A DNA stretch of 64,000 nucleotides from assembly GCA_009733575.1 (NCBI GenBank), contig ML769421.1, positions 248,001-312,000 of the forward strand, given 5' to 3'. This DNA comes from Gymnopus androsaceus JB14. Taxonomy: Eukaryota > Basidiomycota > Agaricomycetes > Agaricales > Omphalotaceae. The notes beneath the pieces are model-generated. The model saw only the letters and a list, made by a program, of their open reading frames with translations, ran no database searches and was not told the origin of the DNA. Positions within the stretch are counted from its first letter, which is position 1; each line of letters begins with the position of its first letter. A program made the position numbers and the translations under genes. This document shows positions 20,820 to 32,958 of the stretch, in pieces.

Positions 20820-22455
20820 ATGTCCCAATATCCTTCCCAAACTCGCATCGAAGACTCGATATGGCTCAAAGCAAACAACCTATCCCTTTTCCTTCGAAAA
20901 ATAATCTTCGCAGTACTAGAGAGTCCCGAGGATCAGATTTCTCTAGAGATCCGAGCAGTAATCTTACTTTTCTTTCGAAAACAAATCTCCGAATTGGAAA
21001 CGCAGGTGGAGAGTCTCGGGAATCAGATTTCACCTATTGGTCGAGTTCCGCTGGAAATCCTAGCAATCTTACTTTTCCTTCGAAAACTAATCTCCGAAGT
21101 GGAAGCGCAACTGGATCAGATTTCACCTATTCGTCGAGTTCCACTGGAGATCCTAACGGAAATCTTTTATCTTTCATGTTGCCCTGATTCAAACGGCTGG
21201 CGATGCAACTCATAATATCATTGGCTCTACGTCCATCCTGTCTCGTGTATGTGTAGCTTGGAGAAAAGCTGCTCATGCTACGCCTCGGCTCTGGTCTAAT
21301 CTGTGTATTAGTAAAAAAAACCAGCCGAATGTCTTTAATGGACAGGTTGGGTGGTTGAAAGAGTGGGTTGACCGATGTCGAGGACGTCCTTAGATTTATA
21401 TCTCGCCTTTCTTGAAGGCCGAAAGACGGAGCAGAGCTATTATTTCATTCCATCCTACGTTTTAGTCACAAAATTTGACTCTTGGATGTTTCTGGGCCTC
21501 CGTCATCATATCTTCCTCTAGTTGATTGCTCTTCATTTCCTCTGCTGGAAGAACTTGATTTCAGGGTTCGATGACGTTACAAGTCATTATGAATATGAGC
21601 TGTGATCCTTCCCCCACAAAAAATCAATGCACTCCTAGCAGCACAGCTACGACGTGTTGGAATGGCAGAGTTCACCGGAAGTATCTCTCCTAACGGTGTT
21701 GATGCTTCCTGCAGAGCAGCTCACCTCACTGAGGATCGCAGATTTCTACTCCATCTGGTTTTTATGTGAACCTGCTCCACCGTTGCGAAAATCTGGTCAA
21801 CCTGAAATTCGAACTTGTTGACTCGGAACAATATTATTTCAGCCATTCTCGTAACATCGTCAATCTCCCCATTTGTTTACCTTTGTTAAAATCGCTTTCT
21901 CTTTATGGCAACCTGCTGGAATGCCTCACCGCACCTCATCTCGAAGAGTTGACTCTTCAGTATGTCCCCAGTGATTTACAAACCTTTTCTATTAAAGTGG
22001 TTGCTTTTCAACAGCGCTCAAAGACAGCGCTATCTACTATTGACTTCGAACATATCGATGATGAGATCGAGGACGAGCCTGAGAGACTTGCAATTTTTAT
22101 CGAGGAATTCATTGCAATGCTGTCTCTCTTCCCCACAGTCAAGAAGTTGGGAATCAGTCATTCTTATTTCAACGGGAATTTCCTGAGACCTCTCCTTCGA
22201 GCGTTGATTGCTAATGAAAGCGGTCAAGTCCTCCTTCCAAAACTAGAACATATTCTACTTCAATTTGAAATAAACGGCGACATAGATTGGTCTTTGGAAT
22301 TGAAGGCTTTCATCCTTTCGCGGTGGTGGCCTGAGGGCAGTAGCCGGGTGTTTGAAGATATACATCGATTGCAGAAAGTAACCTTGGGTCGAAACCATGG
22401 TCTCAAAATGCTGGACATTACGTCTGTGCCCTTGGGCTTGATCGTACTAGATTAG
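20820..22455 (+). pseudogene. F-box protein pseudogene with internally repeated N-terminus
   Basis: The first 130 codons (20820 to about 21187) are open but abnormal. A module of the type 'FLRKxIxExExQ' plus 'QISPIxRVPLEIL' appears about three times in a row, so the coiled-coil/F-box junction has been tandemly duplicated. After a stop the middle is broken (about 21190-21760). The last 230 codons (21766-22455) are cleanly open and carry the family's leucine-rich half ('LPLLKSLSLYGNLLECLTAP', 'VLLPKLEHILLQF'). The open 3' half could in principle be expressed alone, but no F-box would be attached. Confidence 0.75.
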
Positions 22456-22780
22456 TAGAACTAGCGTATCTGTTTGCACATAAGGTCGTCCGCACCAATA
22501 TGTGTAATGTTTTGACGTGGTTTTGACGCGATGTCTCTTATTTGCTACACAATATTATATCGAATTTATTTCAACCCTTACAGTGAGCTCGGGGGTTCAA
22601 TGTTCAGAGATCAGCCCCATTATCCGATGTATTCAACAAAAAGAAATCTCCGCAGAGAGAAATCTGAACGATATCTACTTTTCTTCATTAATATTAATAT
22701 ACGTTGATCATGTTCATAGCGCTATCTACAGCAAGCTGATAGGCGCCTATGCGCGATTCCTTCTTTCACCACCTAACGCC
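22456..22780. promoter_or_regulatory. Upstream region of POP5
   Basis: No coding region is supported. It contains F-box 3' flank (to about 22520, 'tgtgtaatgttttgacgtgg') and then AT-rich sequence with a perfect 12-bp palindrome 'ataggcgcctat' at about 22739, 30 bases before the POP5 start. A similar 'gcgcctatcgc' occurs in the inverted repeats near the other F-box genes. Confidence 0.3.
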
Positions 22781-23958
22781 ATGGTCCGTTTCAAGGTAAG
22801 CTCTCCACGTGCGAGATTGTATAGTATTGCGGGTTAGCTTATAAACTGAGATTCAAGAACCGTTGGTTTGTAGTCGAATTCATACCCATATCCACTTCTA
22901 CACCTCTAGCTTCGACATCTGACTCAAGAGCAAGTCTCAGTAATGATACTTTTGACGGATTCAATGGAAAACAAATCTACAGTGCACTAAAACAAAGTGT
23001 ATTATGCCACTATGGTGATGTCGGATGGGGCGCTGTGGGGTTGAGCTTGACTGGTTCGTGCACTTCTTGCATTCACTCCACTCGTCGTGCTTTACACTTG
23101 CCTTCACAATTCCCTGATATAAACATGTTTTCAGTAAAATACTACTCACCCCAAACACATCTCTGTATCCTTCGTGTCGCTAGAGATCATCATAAAATTG
23201 CATGGGGGGCTATTACATTGCTCCAGCTTGAACTTGAGGGTACGCAGGTTAGGTGGGTTCCCCATGTGGTTCATGTGTCAGGTTAGTTGATGTTTAGTTC
23301 TTGGTTGGCTGGTCAAAACTTGAGCTCTCATCTCCTTCGTCACGATTCATGTTCAAGTGTGAAACGCAAGGCTAATTAGTATCTTAGGAACAATAAAGCA
23401 AGCCCAGATTGCTGCTATATCTCATAATCGAGTGGTGATTGCTAGGTTTAGAGCCAGCGCAAAGGCAGGGGCCAAGGCCGGTGTCGGTAAGTTTTCCCTT
23501 GTTATCCTTTCTTTTCTTCCTGCCTCTACGACGATTTCTCGCTTTTTTTCTTTTTGCCATTGAAAGCAAGATTCGCATCCGCGACCAGATGCTTCTTTGC
23601 TTCCATTTTTTTTGCTCTTTGTCTGAAGGATGTTCCATATTATACTATATACGCTTCCACGTTCAATCCATTTCCACCCTTCTTCAAAGCTCGTCCACCC
23701 GCCATACCACATCGATGGTTTTTTTTGCGCTTCCACTTCATTTTCTTTTCTTCGAGGCCCCAGCTGTACTAGTGCTGAAATCAACTCTTGCTTTCTCCTT
23801 TCTCACTGTTCTTTCTATTTTCACTATTAGGTTCGAATTCATATCACGCTCACACTCCTGCTGCTCCTAACATGAGCCTGGGCTCGGACATGCACATGGA
23901 CTCGTATGACGCCTACCTTGAATCAAGCAGTCGGGAGATCGAGGCATTGCAGGATTAA
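22781..23958 (+). CDS. POP5: RNase P/MRP subunit Pop5
   Basis: Pop5 is a protein subunit shared by RNase P (tRNA 5' processing) and RNase MRP (rRNA processing). Exons read MVRFK, then NRWFVVEFIP, a variable Ser-rich insertion, and the conserved 'YGDVGWGAVGLSLT', 'VKYYSPQTHLCILRVARD', 'HHKIAWGAITLLQLEL', 'VRWVPHVVHVSG', 'TIKQAQIAAISHNRVVIARF'. A last exon ends at the TAA at 23956. Introns begin gtaagc, gttcgt, gttagt and gtaagt; the last is about 344 nt, long for this genome. The reading frame is clean across all joins, in contrast to several neighbours. The start is fixed by the invariant MVRFK. Confidence 0.92.
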
Positions 23959-24278
23959 ACGGAACGATTTGATTTGCGCGTTGCATGCTCATGTAACTGG
24001 TACGTTACAATCGGTGAATGCATATGGTCATCCTGAGACCCTGGAAGAGTTCATCTCCTTGTCATTGTCGCCGTATATTATCCATTGGCAATCCAGCTGG
24101 TTCTCGCGCTTAATGGTGGTCACTTCGCCAGAGTCTCTCAAACTGCCACCCCAGGTGTGTATTAATTTGTGAATTACGATCCCAACCTAGTCGTTTTTTT
24201 GAGACCTGAAGCTTGAAGCTTTAGACTCTGGTGCAGCTTATATTGCTTCCATCTATGTTTTACAAATAGAGGAATACA
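23959..24278. other. No gene recognised
   Basis: The 3' flank of POP5, running into the 3' flank of a minus-strand fragment. I see no coding sequence or repeat. Confidence 0.4.
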
Positions 24279-24653
24279 CTAGAATGTCTGGCCAAAGACC
24301 TTCAACCGCCGAGAATAAGTCTTTTCCAGCTTCGGTATCGCTACGTTACAATCGACATATTTACGCTTTTGGACTTCAACGAGGCCTTCAAGACAGCCTA
24401 TGGATGACAGCGATTGGCTACATGTGGATCGTAGAAGACTGTTTCTGATGTGACTGTAAAAAACACGAAGAATATCCAGTACGTTCTTGTTCGTCGCGAG
24501 TCTCGAGAGTTTTGCGATTGCCCAGAGAGTACCGTTCTCTGCAGCACTTCGGGCACCCTGTAAAACCAAATTCTTCTGAGGTACTGCGCTGCTATTAGAG
24601 AGAGGAGTTGTATCATAACCGAGGATATCACGCCAGGTAGGTGACGCACGCAT
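24279..24653 (-). pseudogene. MYND-protein paralogue, N-terminal fragment
   Basis: The 124-residue open frame resembles the N-terminal part of the MYND gene to its right. It has a short leader with 'ARSAAENGTLWAIAKLSRLA', then 'NKNVLDILRVFYSHI' against 'AENVVEVLQVLHRYF', and a 'CLEGLVEVQ' against 'CLDSLICIRG'. No MYND finger or remaining helical region follows, and the frame ends in unrelated sequence. It is probably a truncated tandem duplicate, though a short expressed gene cannot be excluded. Confidence 0.45.
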
Positions 24654-24861
24654 TGATAGTGGCGAACGGTAAAGGGAAAGAACGCGACGGGTACACGACG
24701 CGTGTCCGATGATCTGAAAAAGCGCTAAAATCTAATTTGACCAGAACCAAGAGCCAAGCTAGCCAAGAAAGTGCGTGTGATTACAGACGACAGTTACAAT
24801 AAATTTCGATATTTTTAATTGAGCAAAAATCTGAACAGAAAATAAAGCCAAGATCCTAAAA

Positions 24862-27009
24862 TCATCGAGGATGTAGATTCCACGGACCAACGAGGACAGT
24901 CCTGGAAAAAAGCGAGTGGGGTAAGATGGTGTATACCAACGTCATATCTTCTTCCTTGGCCTTTTGGAATACATCAGTCCAGCCGGAAGGAAGAGTAGAC
25001 AATATTCCCCATAACATCGCCTCTCTATGCTCTGTTTCTTCTGGATGAAGGGAAAGGACTTCTATGAAAGGAAGGACCTTGAACTTGGGAGGATATTTTC
25101 TGAAATCTAATTGAACCGTAGTACGAGAGCAGTGAGTATCATCGACAAATTTTGACGGGGCCTTGGATCGATTATATTCTCGAATTAGCTCTGTAACTCT
25201 TTTATCCCTCTCGTCCAGTACTAGCATTCTAGTCATTACAACCCCGGAAGCTGCGTGTAAATCTTGGGCGTTGACTGGTACACTAATGCATGCTAAGGAT
25301 TGAATTTACTTCAGTCTTTTTTCAGTTCGATGAGACATGCAACCCGGTCTCACCTCGACGATCGTGAACTATGCGCGCACATATAACTTTGTGGCTGAGA
25401 TGCTCGGGTCTTTGCTTCCAATCGAGTATCTGGCAAGCCCGAGAGCAATAGTATGTTTGCTGACATCCAGAGCATCTCAGGAGTTTGAAGGAGCTCCTGG
25501 AGTATTTGTGTGGACACTGCAAGCTCCGTAAATTAATACTTCGAATGTGAGTTCAAGGACATACATTAACACTCGCACAAACTCGATATGTGTAGTCTGG
25601 ACTGCCGCGGGTCATCGATCGATTAAAATTCTGCTCCATGCACAAGATGGCCCAGGCATCTCCGATACTTCTCGTATGAGATGCCGAACCTTTCACTCCG
25701 TACTTTTCAAGCAGCCTTAATCGTTCCACTGACTCGATTGTTCGTGAAACACGGCGCAGGACAGATGGGTATGGAAGGTATGGTATGAAGAGCCTGATAG
25801 TGTGGAACAATCTTTCTTCCAGCGTTCCAGCCAAAGACGAGTCGATAGCAAGAGTGCGCTGTTCAGCAGCATCAAGGAGTCGTTGGGCCCGAAGGACATG
25901 TATCAAGATGTCATTGTCCAAGGCGGTCTTCACCGACATTATCGATGCGTCCCCAAGTACATAGTCAAAGAACCCGAAGCAGACCCCGACAATGGTAAAA
26001 GCTCTCGATAAGCAATCTTCGATGTCCTTTTCCGCACTAGAATCTGTAAGGCTTGCAGGTTGACAAGCGAAGCGAGCAATGATACGGATCGTAAGTCCCA
26101 CTATGTCCATCTGCAATAGCTGGCGTCGTAGATTTGTAGATTCCTGGATACACATGGTAAATGCTGGCACTATAAATAGGATGACAGAGTCCGGGGAGCC
26201 AGTGGTATCTTGAACCACGGATTTGACATGGTTGAGAATAACACCTATCCCCCGTTTGGGTCCATAAGCTTCGAGAAGGTGAATGAACCTGTCGCGGAAT
26301 TGGGGCGGAGAGAAAATGATAAACTGGGACATTGCACGGCCTGCTTCTTCCGTACTCGAACTCCGAGAACTATGCTGGAGAATGTACAGACATGCGTCTA
26401 ACATGCGTTCGGTGAAATCATCTGTAGAGAAGATGAGCAGATGAGCTAGATGATTTTTCGGCATGAAGACATTCATCAGCTGTATAACCATATCCAACAT
26501 AGCTCCCCGGAACGCCTGAGCTTCCTCCCATACCCCGCCCGTCAAATTTCCATCTAGTCGATTTTGGATTCCGGTACAAACAGCGATTATACTCTCCATC
26601 CAGCGCCATATGTCCGGCCACATGCGTTTAAATGCCAGAAATAATTTCTTTCCAGTCTGCGTTTCGCTGTCATTCCAATTGACGTTCGAACCACGGATAC
26701 AAATGAGGCTGTCAAGGCACTCTATAGCTGCCCAGAGCGAACGAGAGGGTGGCCAAATGTAGATCGCGCAATCAGAAGGACTGCATTTGAAATACCGGTG
26801 GAGAACTTGCAGAACTTCGACAACATTCTCAGCCGATGTGAGTTTTAATAGTCCTTCAAGGGATGCAGGGGAGCCTTCCATTGCAAGAAGTCGGGTATTC
26901 TGCTGGAAAGATAATCGTTAGACGGTACATATATCTTTCAAAAAGGAAAGCTTACAGCATTACGATCTCCGAGGGTATTATTGGAAGGACGGCGAGGATG
27001 CGACGGCAT
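24862..27009 (-). CDS. MYND-type zinc-finger protein
   Basis: A protein of about 640-680 residues in four exons. Exon 1 encodes MPSHPRRPSNNTLGDRNA. The large exon 2 (about 26900-25575) encodes an all-helical region of unknown fold. Exon 3 carries the MYND finger: CPHKYSRSSFKLLRCSGC, then YYCSRACQILDW, then HLSHKVIC (the Cys/His ligands are evident), at about 25340-25530. Exon 4 (about 25290-24862) is a C-terminal region ending 'VLVGPWNLHPR'. MYND fingers bind proline-rich peptides. This architecture is common and multicopy in Agaricomycetes, but I know of no assigned function. Introns start gtaagc, gtatgt and gtgaga. Confidence 0.75.
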
Positions 27010-27141
27010 TTAGGATTTCGTTGAGAGGAAGTTGAACAAAAACACGGAGAAGCGCGCTGATTGCAAAATCTAATCTAATCAAACATTTTAATTCCGTATC
27101 TCCTAGTCCATCCCGATCCAATTACAATATACAATATACAA

Positions 27142-27812
27142 CTAGTCACTCATCTTCACTACCCATGTCTCCGAACAAGCGTCAGTCCCGGGAAGTAACC
27201 GAATCTTCTGAAAATCCTCCGCCTTTTCCAACCCTCTAAAAATCGTCGAGTCTCCCAGCCAATCAATCCTCTTCAGCGCCTTATCAGGATCTGTTTCCCC
27301 TCGTTTCTTGGCCGTTTTTTCAATATTCTCTCTTATCTTTCTCTCCCCCATGACCATACCCCACTCTGAATCTGCGACATGTTCCTGTAGTGCAGAATAC
27401 AATGCATCCCAAACGGCCTCGCATGTTATTGGTGTATGTGATTTGATATCGATGGACCAAGGGAATGCTTTCGAAATGAGATGGATGTGATGGACGGGGA
27501 TGGCCATAGCGTACTGCCCAGCGTATGCGTAAAATGTAGACGCAGGCATTCCGATACGAGGCTTCTGCCTTAGATCGATTTTCAGAGTAGTGGAGTCTGC
27601 TGCCAGACTGTGATGAAGACTAGGGTATTTCGCGGATCTGGTAGGAGCTTATAGTGATATAAGTCAGTTCTGAAGGCGGAACGGATTTAGGATGGATTTC
27701 TCTTACTCGGTGCGGGGACGTGATACCCTGGACCATAGTATGCATTTGGATGGGGATGATAGTATTGCTGGTGAGGATAGTAACCGGGTCCTGGGTATGC
27801 GTAGGGGTTCAT
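27142..27812 (-). CDS. DUF6699 domain protein
   Basis: Two exons. Exon 1 encodes a Tyr/Pro/His-rich leader (MNPYAYPGPGYYPHQQYY). After a short intron (gtaaga..taag), exon 2 gives 'LKIDLRQKPRIG', 'TFYAYAGQYAMAIPVHHIHL', 'FPWSIDIKSHTPITCEAVWD', 'DWLGDSTIFRGL' and 'CSETWVVKM'. This is the pattern of the basidiomycete DUF6699 family, which is frequent in mushroom genomes and of unknown function. The length (about 200 aa) and reading frame look normal. There is no signal peptide or membrane segment. Confidence 0.75.
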
Positions 27813-29495
27813 AGCGATTACTGGATAAAGTTGGGTGAAATTTTCACCAACACGCGCAATAGTTATAGCAAGTGACCAAGTGAGGCGGTGTTAATACACT
27901 GTTCGTACAGGCGCTAGAGCGCTGGATATAATCACAGTGCGTCAAGTTGAAAGGTCTTGATGATAGATGTCGAATGATGATGATGTTGCGATGCTGCAAA
28001 GATCATATCATCATATTTAGCTTTAGCTTTAGTTCCGAGTCTTCTAGCGCTCAGCGGCAATCCATAAGGTTGGTAGGAGGGATGAAGTCAAGGCGGTGGA
28101 ACCTAGAGCCAGAGTTTTCAATGCAGTACATAGTGGGACACGCATCTGTTGTTTTGAATACGTTCCATGCCATACTTCTGTCAGTAACATCCTCGAGGCT
28201 GGTGAAATGGCAAGGCGGTGAAGGAAAGAAGTGCATTACACCGCTGGCCCAAAAATACTTACGTAGAAAAGCTGGTCCCAAGGTCATCCAAAGTTACTAG
28301 AAACTTCGTTAGTCGAGTATACATCGGATTTGAACGGGCGCGCCCGAAACCAAGAACAGCTATTCCAAAATTCAAGGAAGGGCGCTCCAGCGTGCAGCGT
28401 GCAGTCACGTAAGGTCATTCCGCTCTAATCCTCGCAAAGGAAGTTAAGGTTTGACTTACAGAATTAGAGGCAGTCTGAGAGAGCCCAGGAACGTCAGAGG
28501 AAATGATACAAAGCCACCTTCCTTCCGTGTGGGTGCATAATACAAAATAAGAGTGGAAAAATACATGCTAGCTCCTTCAGGGCTTCCTGGCTGAATCAGC
28601 AGTCGGGATAGCCCGACTCTAGAATTTACGATGAGTTATGCGCTAGAGATCCGTGCTCGCCAACTGTAGAACGACTCTGGCTCCGACTTCAACGTTTCGA
28701 ATGTTGTGTGAGAGCCACTGCCCGGAGAGTCAAAAGTATCAGCGACGCCATGTATGAGGGGAACGTAACGCTATGCAGATTGGATCCTAACAGATCGGAG
28801 ACGCTGAAATCTTGACGAAGCTGCGGCGGGTACCTTGGTAGATAGAATAAAGAGAAACATGAGTCCTGGAGCTGGTTGTTTTATATCCGGAAGAGCTTAA
28901 GTACTTTTTGAATGTTCCATTCGTGATGGGTGAAAAAATAATGGAACACCAAGAACTACAGAGCCAGAGGACCTAGAGGCAGGAGCGAGTGACTTCTCTC
29001 TAGTTTCTTGAGACACCCTTGAAGGAAATCGGCGCTGAGAAGACCGATGTCGCGTCGGATTGTCGTCATAAGTAATGCACGCGACAGATTTCTTCAACTT
29101 TGAAGCTCGATTACTCCCTGAAATCGAGAATTTCACCTCTCGAAAGGCCAGTAAGAGCCCAATTTGGGGGTCCAGCCTGCAGGCTGTGGATGAAACGAAA
29201 GACCATTTGCAAAGGATTCGCGTGCTCGCGTTTTCGATCAGTCTCACGGTCTGTTTTGCCGACATAGTGGTCCAAAAGTGGTAATGCATTGATCCTAGCT
29301 TTGACGCTCTTAAGCATTGTGGTCATTCTCTCTATTGTCCTTCTGTGAACATTTTTATCCACATTAATATCCCCATCCCTATCAAATCGCTCTCTACGCA
29401 TATAAAACCTTAGGCAGGGAACGCACTTTAGCTTCAGTCGTTCACTGACACATATTCTACTCCAACAATCTCTCTTCCAACACCAAAACTATACG
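27813..29495. other. Gene-poor stretch (1.7 kb), nothing recognised
   Basis: Several short open frames occur on both strands, but none shows family similarity or a convincing exon chain. On the minus strand, 28287 to about 28040 could splice (donor gtaagt at about 28263) into a short protein, but this is weak. The last 100 bases are pyrimidine-rich and probably form the promoter and leader of the next gene. Confidence 0.35.
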
Positions 29496-30791
29496 ATGAG
29501 CTCAATATCCTCTCAAGATATCCTCAACGCTACCAGCTCGCGTGCTGCTCAGCGTAAAGCGAGGCTTCTTCAAATCGAGAAGGAGCAAAAGCTGGAGGAT
29601 GCTGAGGCGTTGAAACTTACGGAAGTGAGCACGCTCAGGATTATTTTCGATTCATATACTAATTCTTGCTTCTAGGAGCAACGTTCCACGCTGATACAAT
29701 CATTCAGCTCTGTCAAGGTCGAATTCTGTGACCTAGATGGCCTGCAGTGGAGTGGTTCTGCTCTGCGAAAGCGAGCTATATCTCGTCCGGATTCTGTCTC
29801 TTCCAGTCTCTTCCCTATCCCTCTGCATCTGAACGGAAACTCTCCCCGGAACCGTACTCGTGCTCGTGCTCAATCTCTATTCGATCCTGCTTCTCCTTCA
29901 CCATCGTCTACAGTCTCATCATCATACTTTTCGCTCGATACTCCACTTCCCACTTCCAAATGCGACCGCCGACTAGAGGCATTCGCTGTCCTTAATAATG
30001 TGGATTTAACCCCCAGCTTTGACGAGAGAACGGTCCGTGCAATGGTTTCGCCTGTAAAATCTGCTTTCGACTTGCAGAAACCAGCAGCGCCAACTCGGGA
30101 TCTGGACGCACGACCACCTGCGAAACAGAGACGTCGCTCTCGCTCTCCCTATCAAAGGCATGCTTGAGCGCGAGCGGGATGCTACATTACCGACAAAGTA
30201 TCAGCCAGCTGTCCGCTCCTTCGCAAACTGCTGATTCTGTAGATGCCCCGGCAACACCTTCTCCTGCTTACAGTGGCGGGGTGCCTATGGAACGCCAGCC
30301 TAGCTCCAGACGAAGGGTTCTCACACGCACGAACGCTCAGACCGATATCACATTTGGTGTCTCTCCCTCGGTTGTGACGGAGGTTCTGCGTGGGCGAGAG
30401 CGCCTGCGAGGATCCCGCGCTGCTCAAAAAGTCGAGGAACCTATCGAGAGTTTTACGCTGATCGGCGAAGAAGACGAGATTCTCGAGAGCTGATCTAGTT
30501 GGTGGCGGAACTATCAGGTTTGGAGCTCCACCAAGTCGTGGCCGTCGTTTCAAAGGATTTGCTCCATGCTTTACCACTCCCAGGGCCAAGATCATAGACG
30601 AGATTGTGGAAGAGGAGGAGACTATCATGACTCCTACTCCTGGACGGTTCAATGGTGCAGTAGAATATCCCATTGACTCTGCTTTGGAGACGCCCGTGCA
30701 AGCTCGTCGTTCCGATATTGAACCTGTTCCGCTGTTGAAGAGGAAGCGTCAAGCAAGCGAAGGTCAGACTGAGGCTGAGGAAGAGAGGTAG
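29496..30791 (+). CDS. Hypothetical Ser/Pro-rich protein, frame interrupted
   Basis: I do not recognise the family. Exon 1 encodes MSSISSQDILNATSSRAAQ and a charged helix. After an intron (gtgagc..tctag, about 29625-29675) a low-complexity region rich in Ser, Pro, Arg and Thr follows, with a basic stretch 'PPAKQRRRSRSP' that could be a nuclear localisation signal. The frame then changes near 30165-30180, continues as 'APATPSPAYSGGVPME' and 'LTRTNAQTDITFGV', changes again at about 30492 (one apparent extra T), and ends '...KRKRQASEGQTEAEEER'. The pieces are similar in composition and tightly spaced, so I take them as one gene with indels. It might be a nuclear regulator, but that is a guess from composition. 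Confidence 0.45.
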
Positions 30792-31328
30792 CACATCTTC
30801 GCAGTTGGACTTGATCATTCCGCATCTGTATTTTTCCAATGGACCAGGTTTCAACTTGTACGTAGACAGAGACTTGGTTCGTATAGCATCAACTCCATCC
30901 GTGTTGTATTTTCGCAGTTGTATACAAAATCTAATATTAAAAAGCCGTAGTACAGTATAGACTTGAAATGGGTCAGAAGACCATGATTGTTCTGAGATGT
31001 AAAACTTGAATGTATTTGACCTGGTGATGACCGTAACTGAATACAAACGAAGCTGTTTAATTTCGCTTCTGTGGCGTGCCAAAAGATATTAGAAAACGCG
31101 TCTGGACGCGACGCGACAATGAACGCGTACTCGATAGAAAAAGGGACCGATAATTCTTTCTCTCTCATTGGCTGACGGAATTGGAAATAGTAAGCGCTTA
31201 GCGTGACTTTGGCGAGCTGATCGGGTCTAAAAATCACGAATCACGACCCCAGCTTTGTAACCTGATAGTAACCGGGAGGCTCAAAAGCGCGGGCATCCTG
31301 AAGCATCCAGCCTTCAACTTGCACTACC
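30792..31328. other. Intergenic region, nothing recognised
   Basis: The 3' flank of the preceding gene, then the promoter of the peroxidase gene. Short minus-strand open frames here show no family similarity. Confidence 0.4.
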
Positions 31329-32958
31329 ATGTCGTTTTCTCTCCTACGGGCTCCCATTCGCAGAGCTGCTAGCTGCTGGATCGCTTCCCAGAGCTCAGCT
31401 CAGAAATCAGCTCAGAATATCCATCCGTAGATTACTCAGAGGGCCCTGGTTCTACTCCGCCTCCAGAAGCACCCAAGAGTCAACACTACATTGTATCTTG
31501 GAATCGGTGCCGTTGTAGCAGCCGCAGGCGTCGCATTCTACACCTTTCAGCGACTCGGCGAACACTGCGGTAAAATCAGGAGTTCAGGCCGCAAAGGTCA
31601 AAGCCAACTTTGTACCGACCAAGGAGGACTACCAAAACGTATGTAAAAGGATGTGGTATCTCTGCTCACTCTTGGTGACTCCTTCTCTGGTATAGGTCTA
31701 CAACAAAATTGCAGAACTGCTCGACGAAGCTGGCGATTACGACGGTGAGCTCTGTCTCACAATTTCCGTTCCCGATCAGGTTTAGGTACTCATATTTTCC
31801 GTCTCCGTTCTATTTTAGATGGCTCTTATGCTCCGGTTGTCTTACGTCTTGCCTGGCATTGCTCTGGTACCTACGATAAAGACAGCAAGACCGGTGGAAG
31901 GTACATCTCTCGCATCCTTATCAGTGACATGTCCTTTCTCACCTCCGTCTATTTACAGCAACTACGCTACAATGCGTTTTGCCCCGGAGTCTGAGCCATG
32001 GCGCCAACGCTGGTTTGAATGTCGCTCGAGAATTGATGGCCAAGATCAAGGAGGAATTCCCCTGGATTAGTTATGGTGATTTGTGGACTCTTGGAGGCGT
32101 TGCTGCTGTGCAGGAAATGGCTGGACCCAAGATTCCATGGCGCCCCGGACGTATCGATGGTGTTGCTGCTCAGGCTACTCCCGATGGACGTCTTCCTGAT
32201 GCTTCACAGGGGTCGGACCACTTGCGAAAGGTATGATTGTGGTTGTTGCTTGACAATCTTATTTACTAACCCATTTGGGAAGATCTTTGGTCGCATGGGG
32301 TACATTGCCTCTTATTCGTTCCACGGTGCTCCATACTCATAATCCCTCCTATAGATTCAATGACCAGGAGATCGTTGCTCTCTCTGGTGCACACGCTGTT
32401 GGTCGCTGCCATACTACTCGGTAAGTCTTCTGAAAATCCATTACATACTAATACTGATTGGGATTTAGCTCTGGCTTCGAAGGCCCCTGGACATTCTCAC
32501 CTACCACTGTTACCAACGACTATTTCAAACTTCTTTTCAATGAGAAGTGAGTATTACTCGACATAGTCGGATTTTCTGTGCTAACGGGCCTTATTAGATG
32601 GGTATGGAAGAAGTGGAATGGTCCCAAGCAATTGGAGGACAAGAGTACTGGAACTCTAATGATGCTGCCGTGAGTAGTTGCTTGTCCTAGTCTTTCTGAC
32701 TATACTGACGCGTACTCCTAGCACGGACTACGTCCTCGTTCAGGACAAATCTTACAAAAAGTTTGCCAAGGCATACGCCGATGACAACGACCTCTTCTTC
32801 AAGGAGTGAGTGCTGATCTTTGAATACTACCATCCAACTTCTAATATTCTACCCTCAGCTTCTCTGCAGTCGTTGCTAAATTATTCGAACTCGGTGTCCC
32901 TACTGAGCAGTGGGTTACTCCCGAGCCCTGGATCATGAAGAATGTCGACGAAAAGTAG
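31329..32958 (+). CDS. CCP1: Cytochrome c peroxidase, mitochondrial
   Basis: This haem peroxidase reduces H2O2 with electrons from cytochrome c in the intermembrane space. A Ser/Arg-rich presequence and a hydrophobic segment ('[17 protein letters not shown]') precede the enzyme. Distal-side '[17 protein letters not shown]', '[17 protein letters not shown]', proximal-side '[19 protein letters not shown]', '[11 protein letters not shown]' with the radical-site Trp, and '[14 protein letters not shown]' are all present, ending NVDEK. Introns are short with GT..AG ends. The frame breaks several times: near 31395, 31473, 31575 and 31993. Sequence on either side is strongly conserved, and at three of the four places (31473, 31575 and 31993) removing one base restores the frame. 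I suspect base-calling errors, but a decayed copy is possible. Confidence 0.85.

Noticed and set aside
28897..29289. Minus-strand open frame of 130 codons
   Set aside because: Ser/Arg-rich without recognisable domain or exon chain; overlapping frames on the plus strand are equally open.
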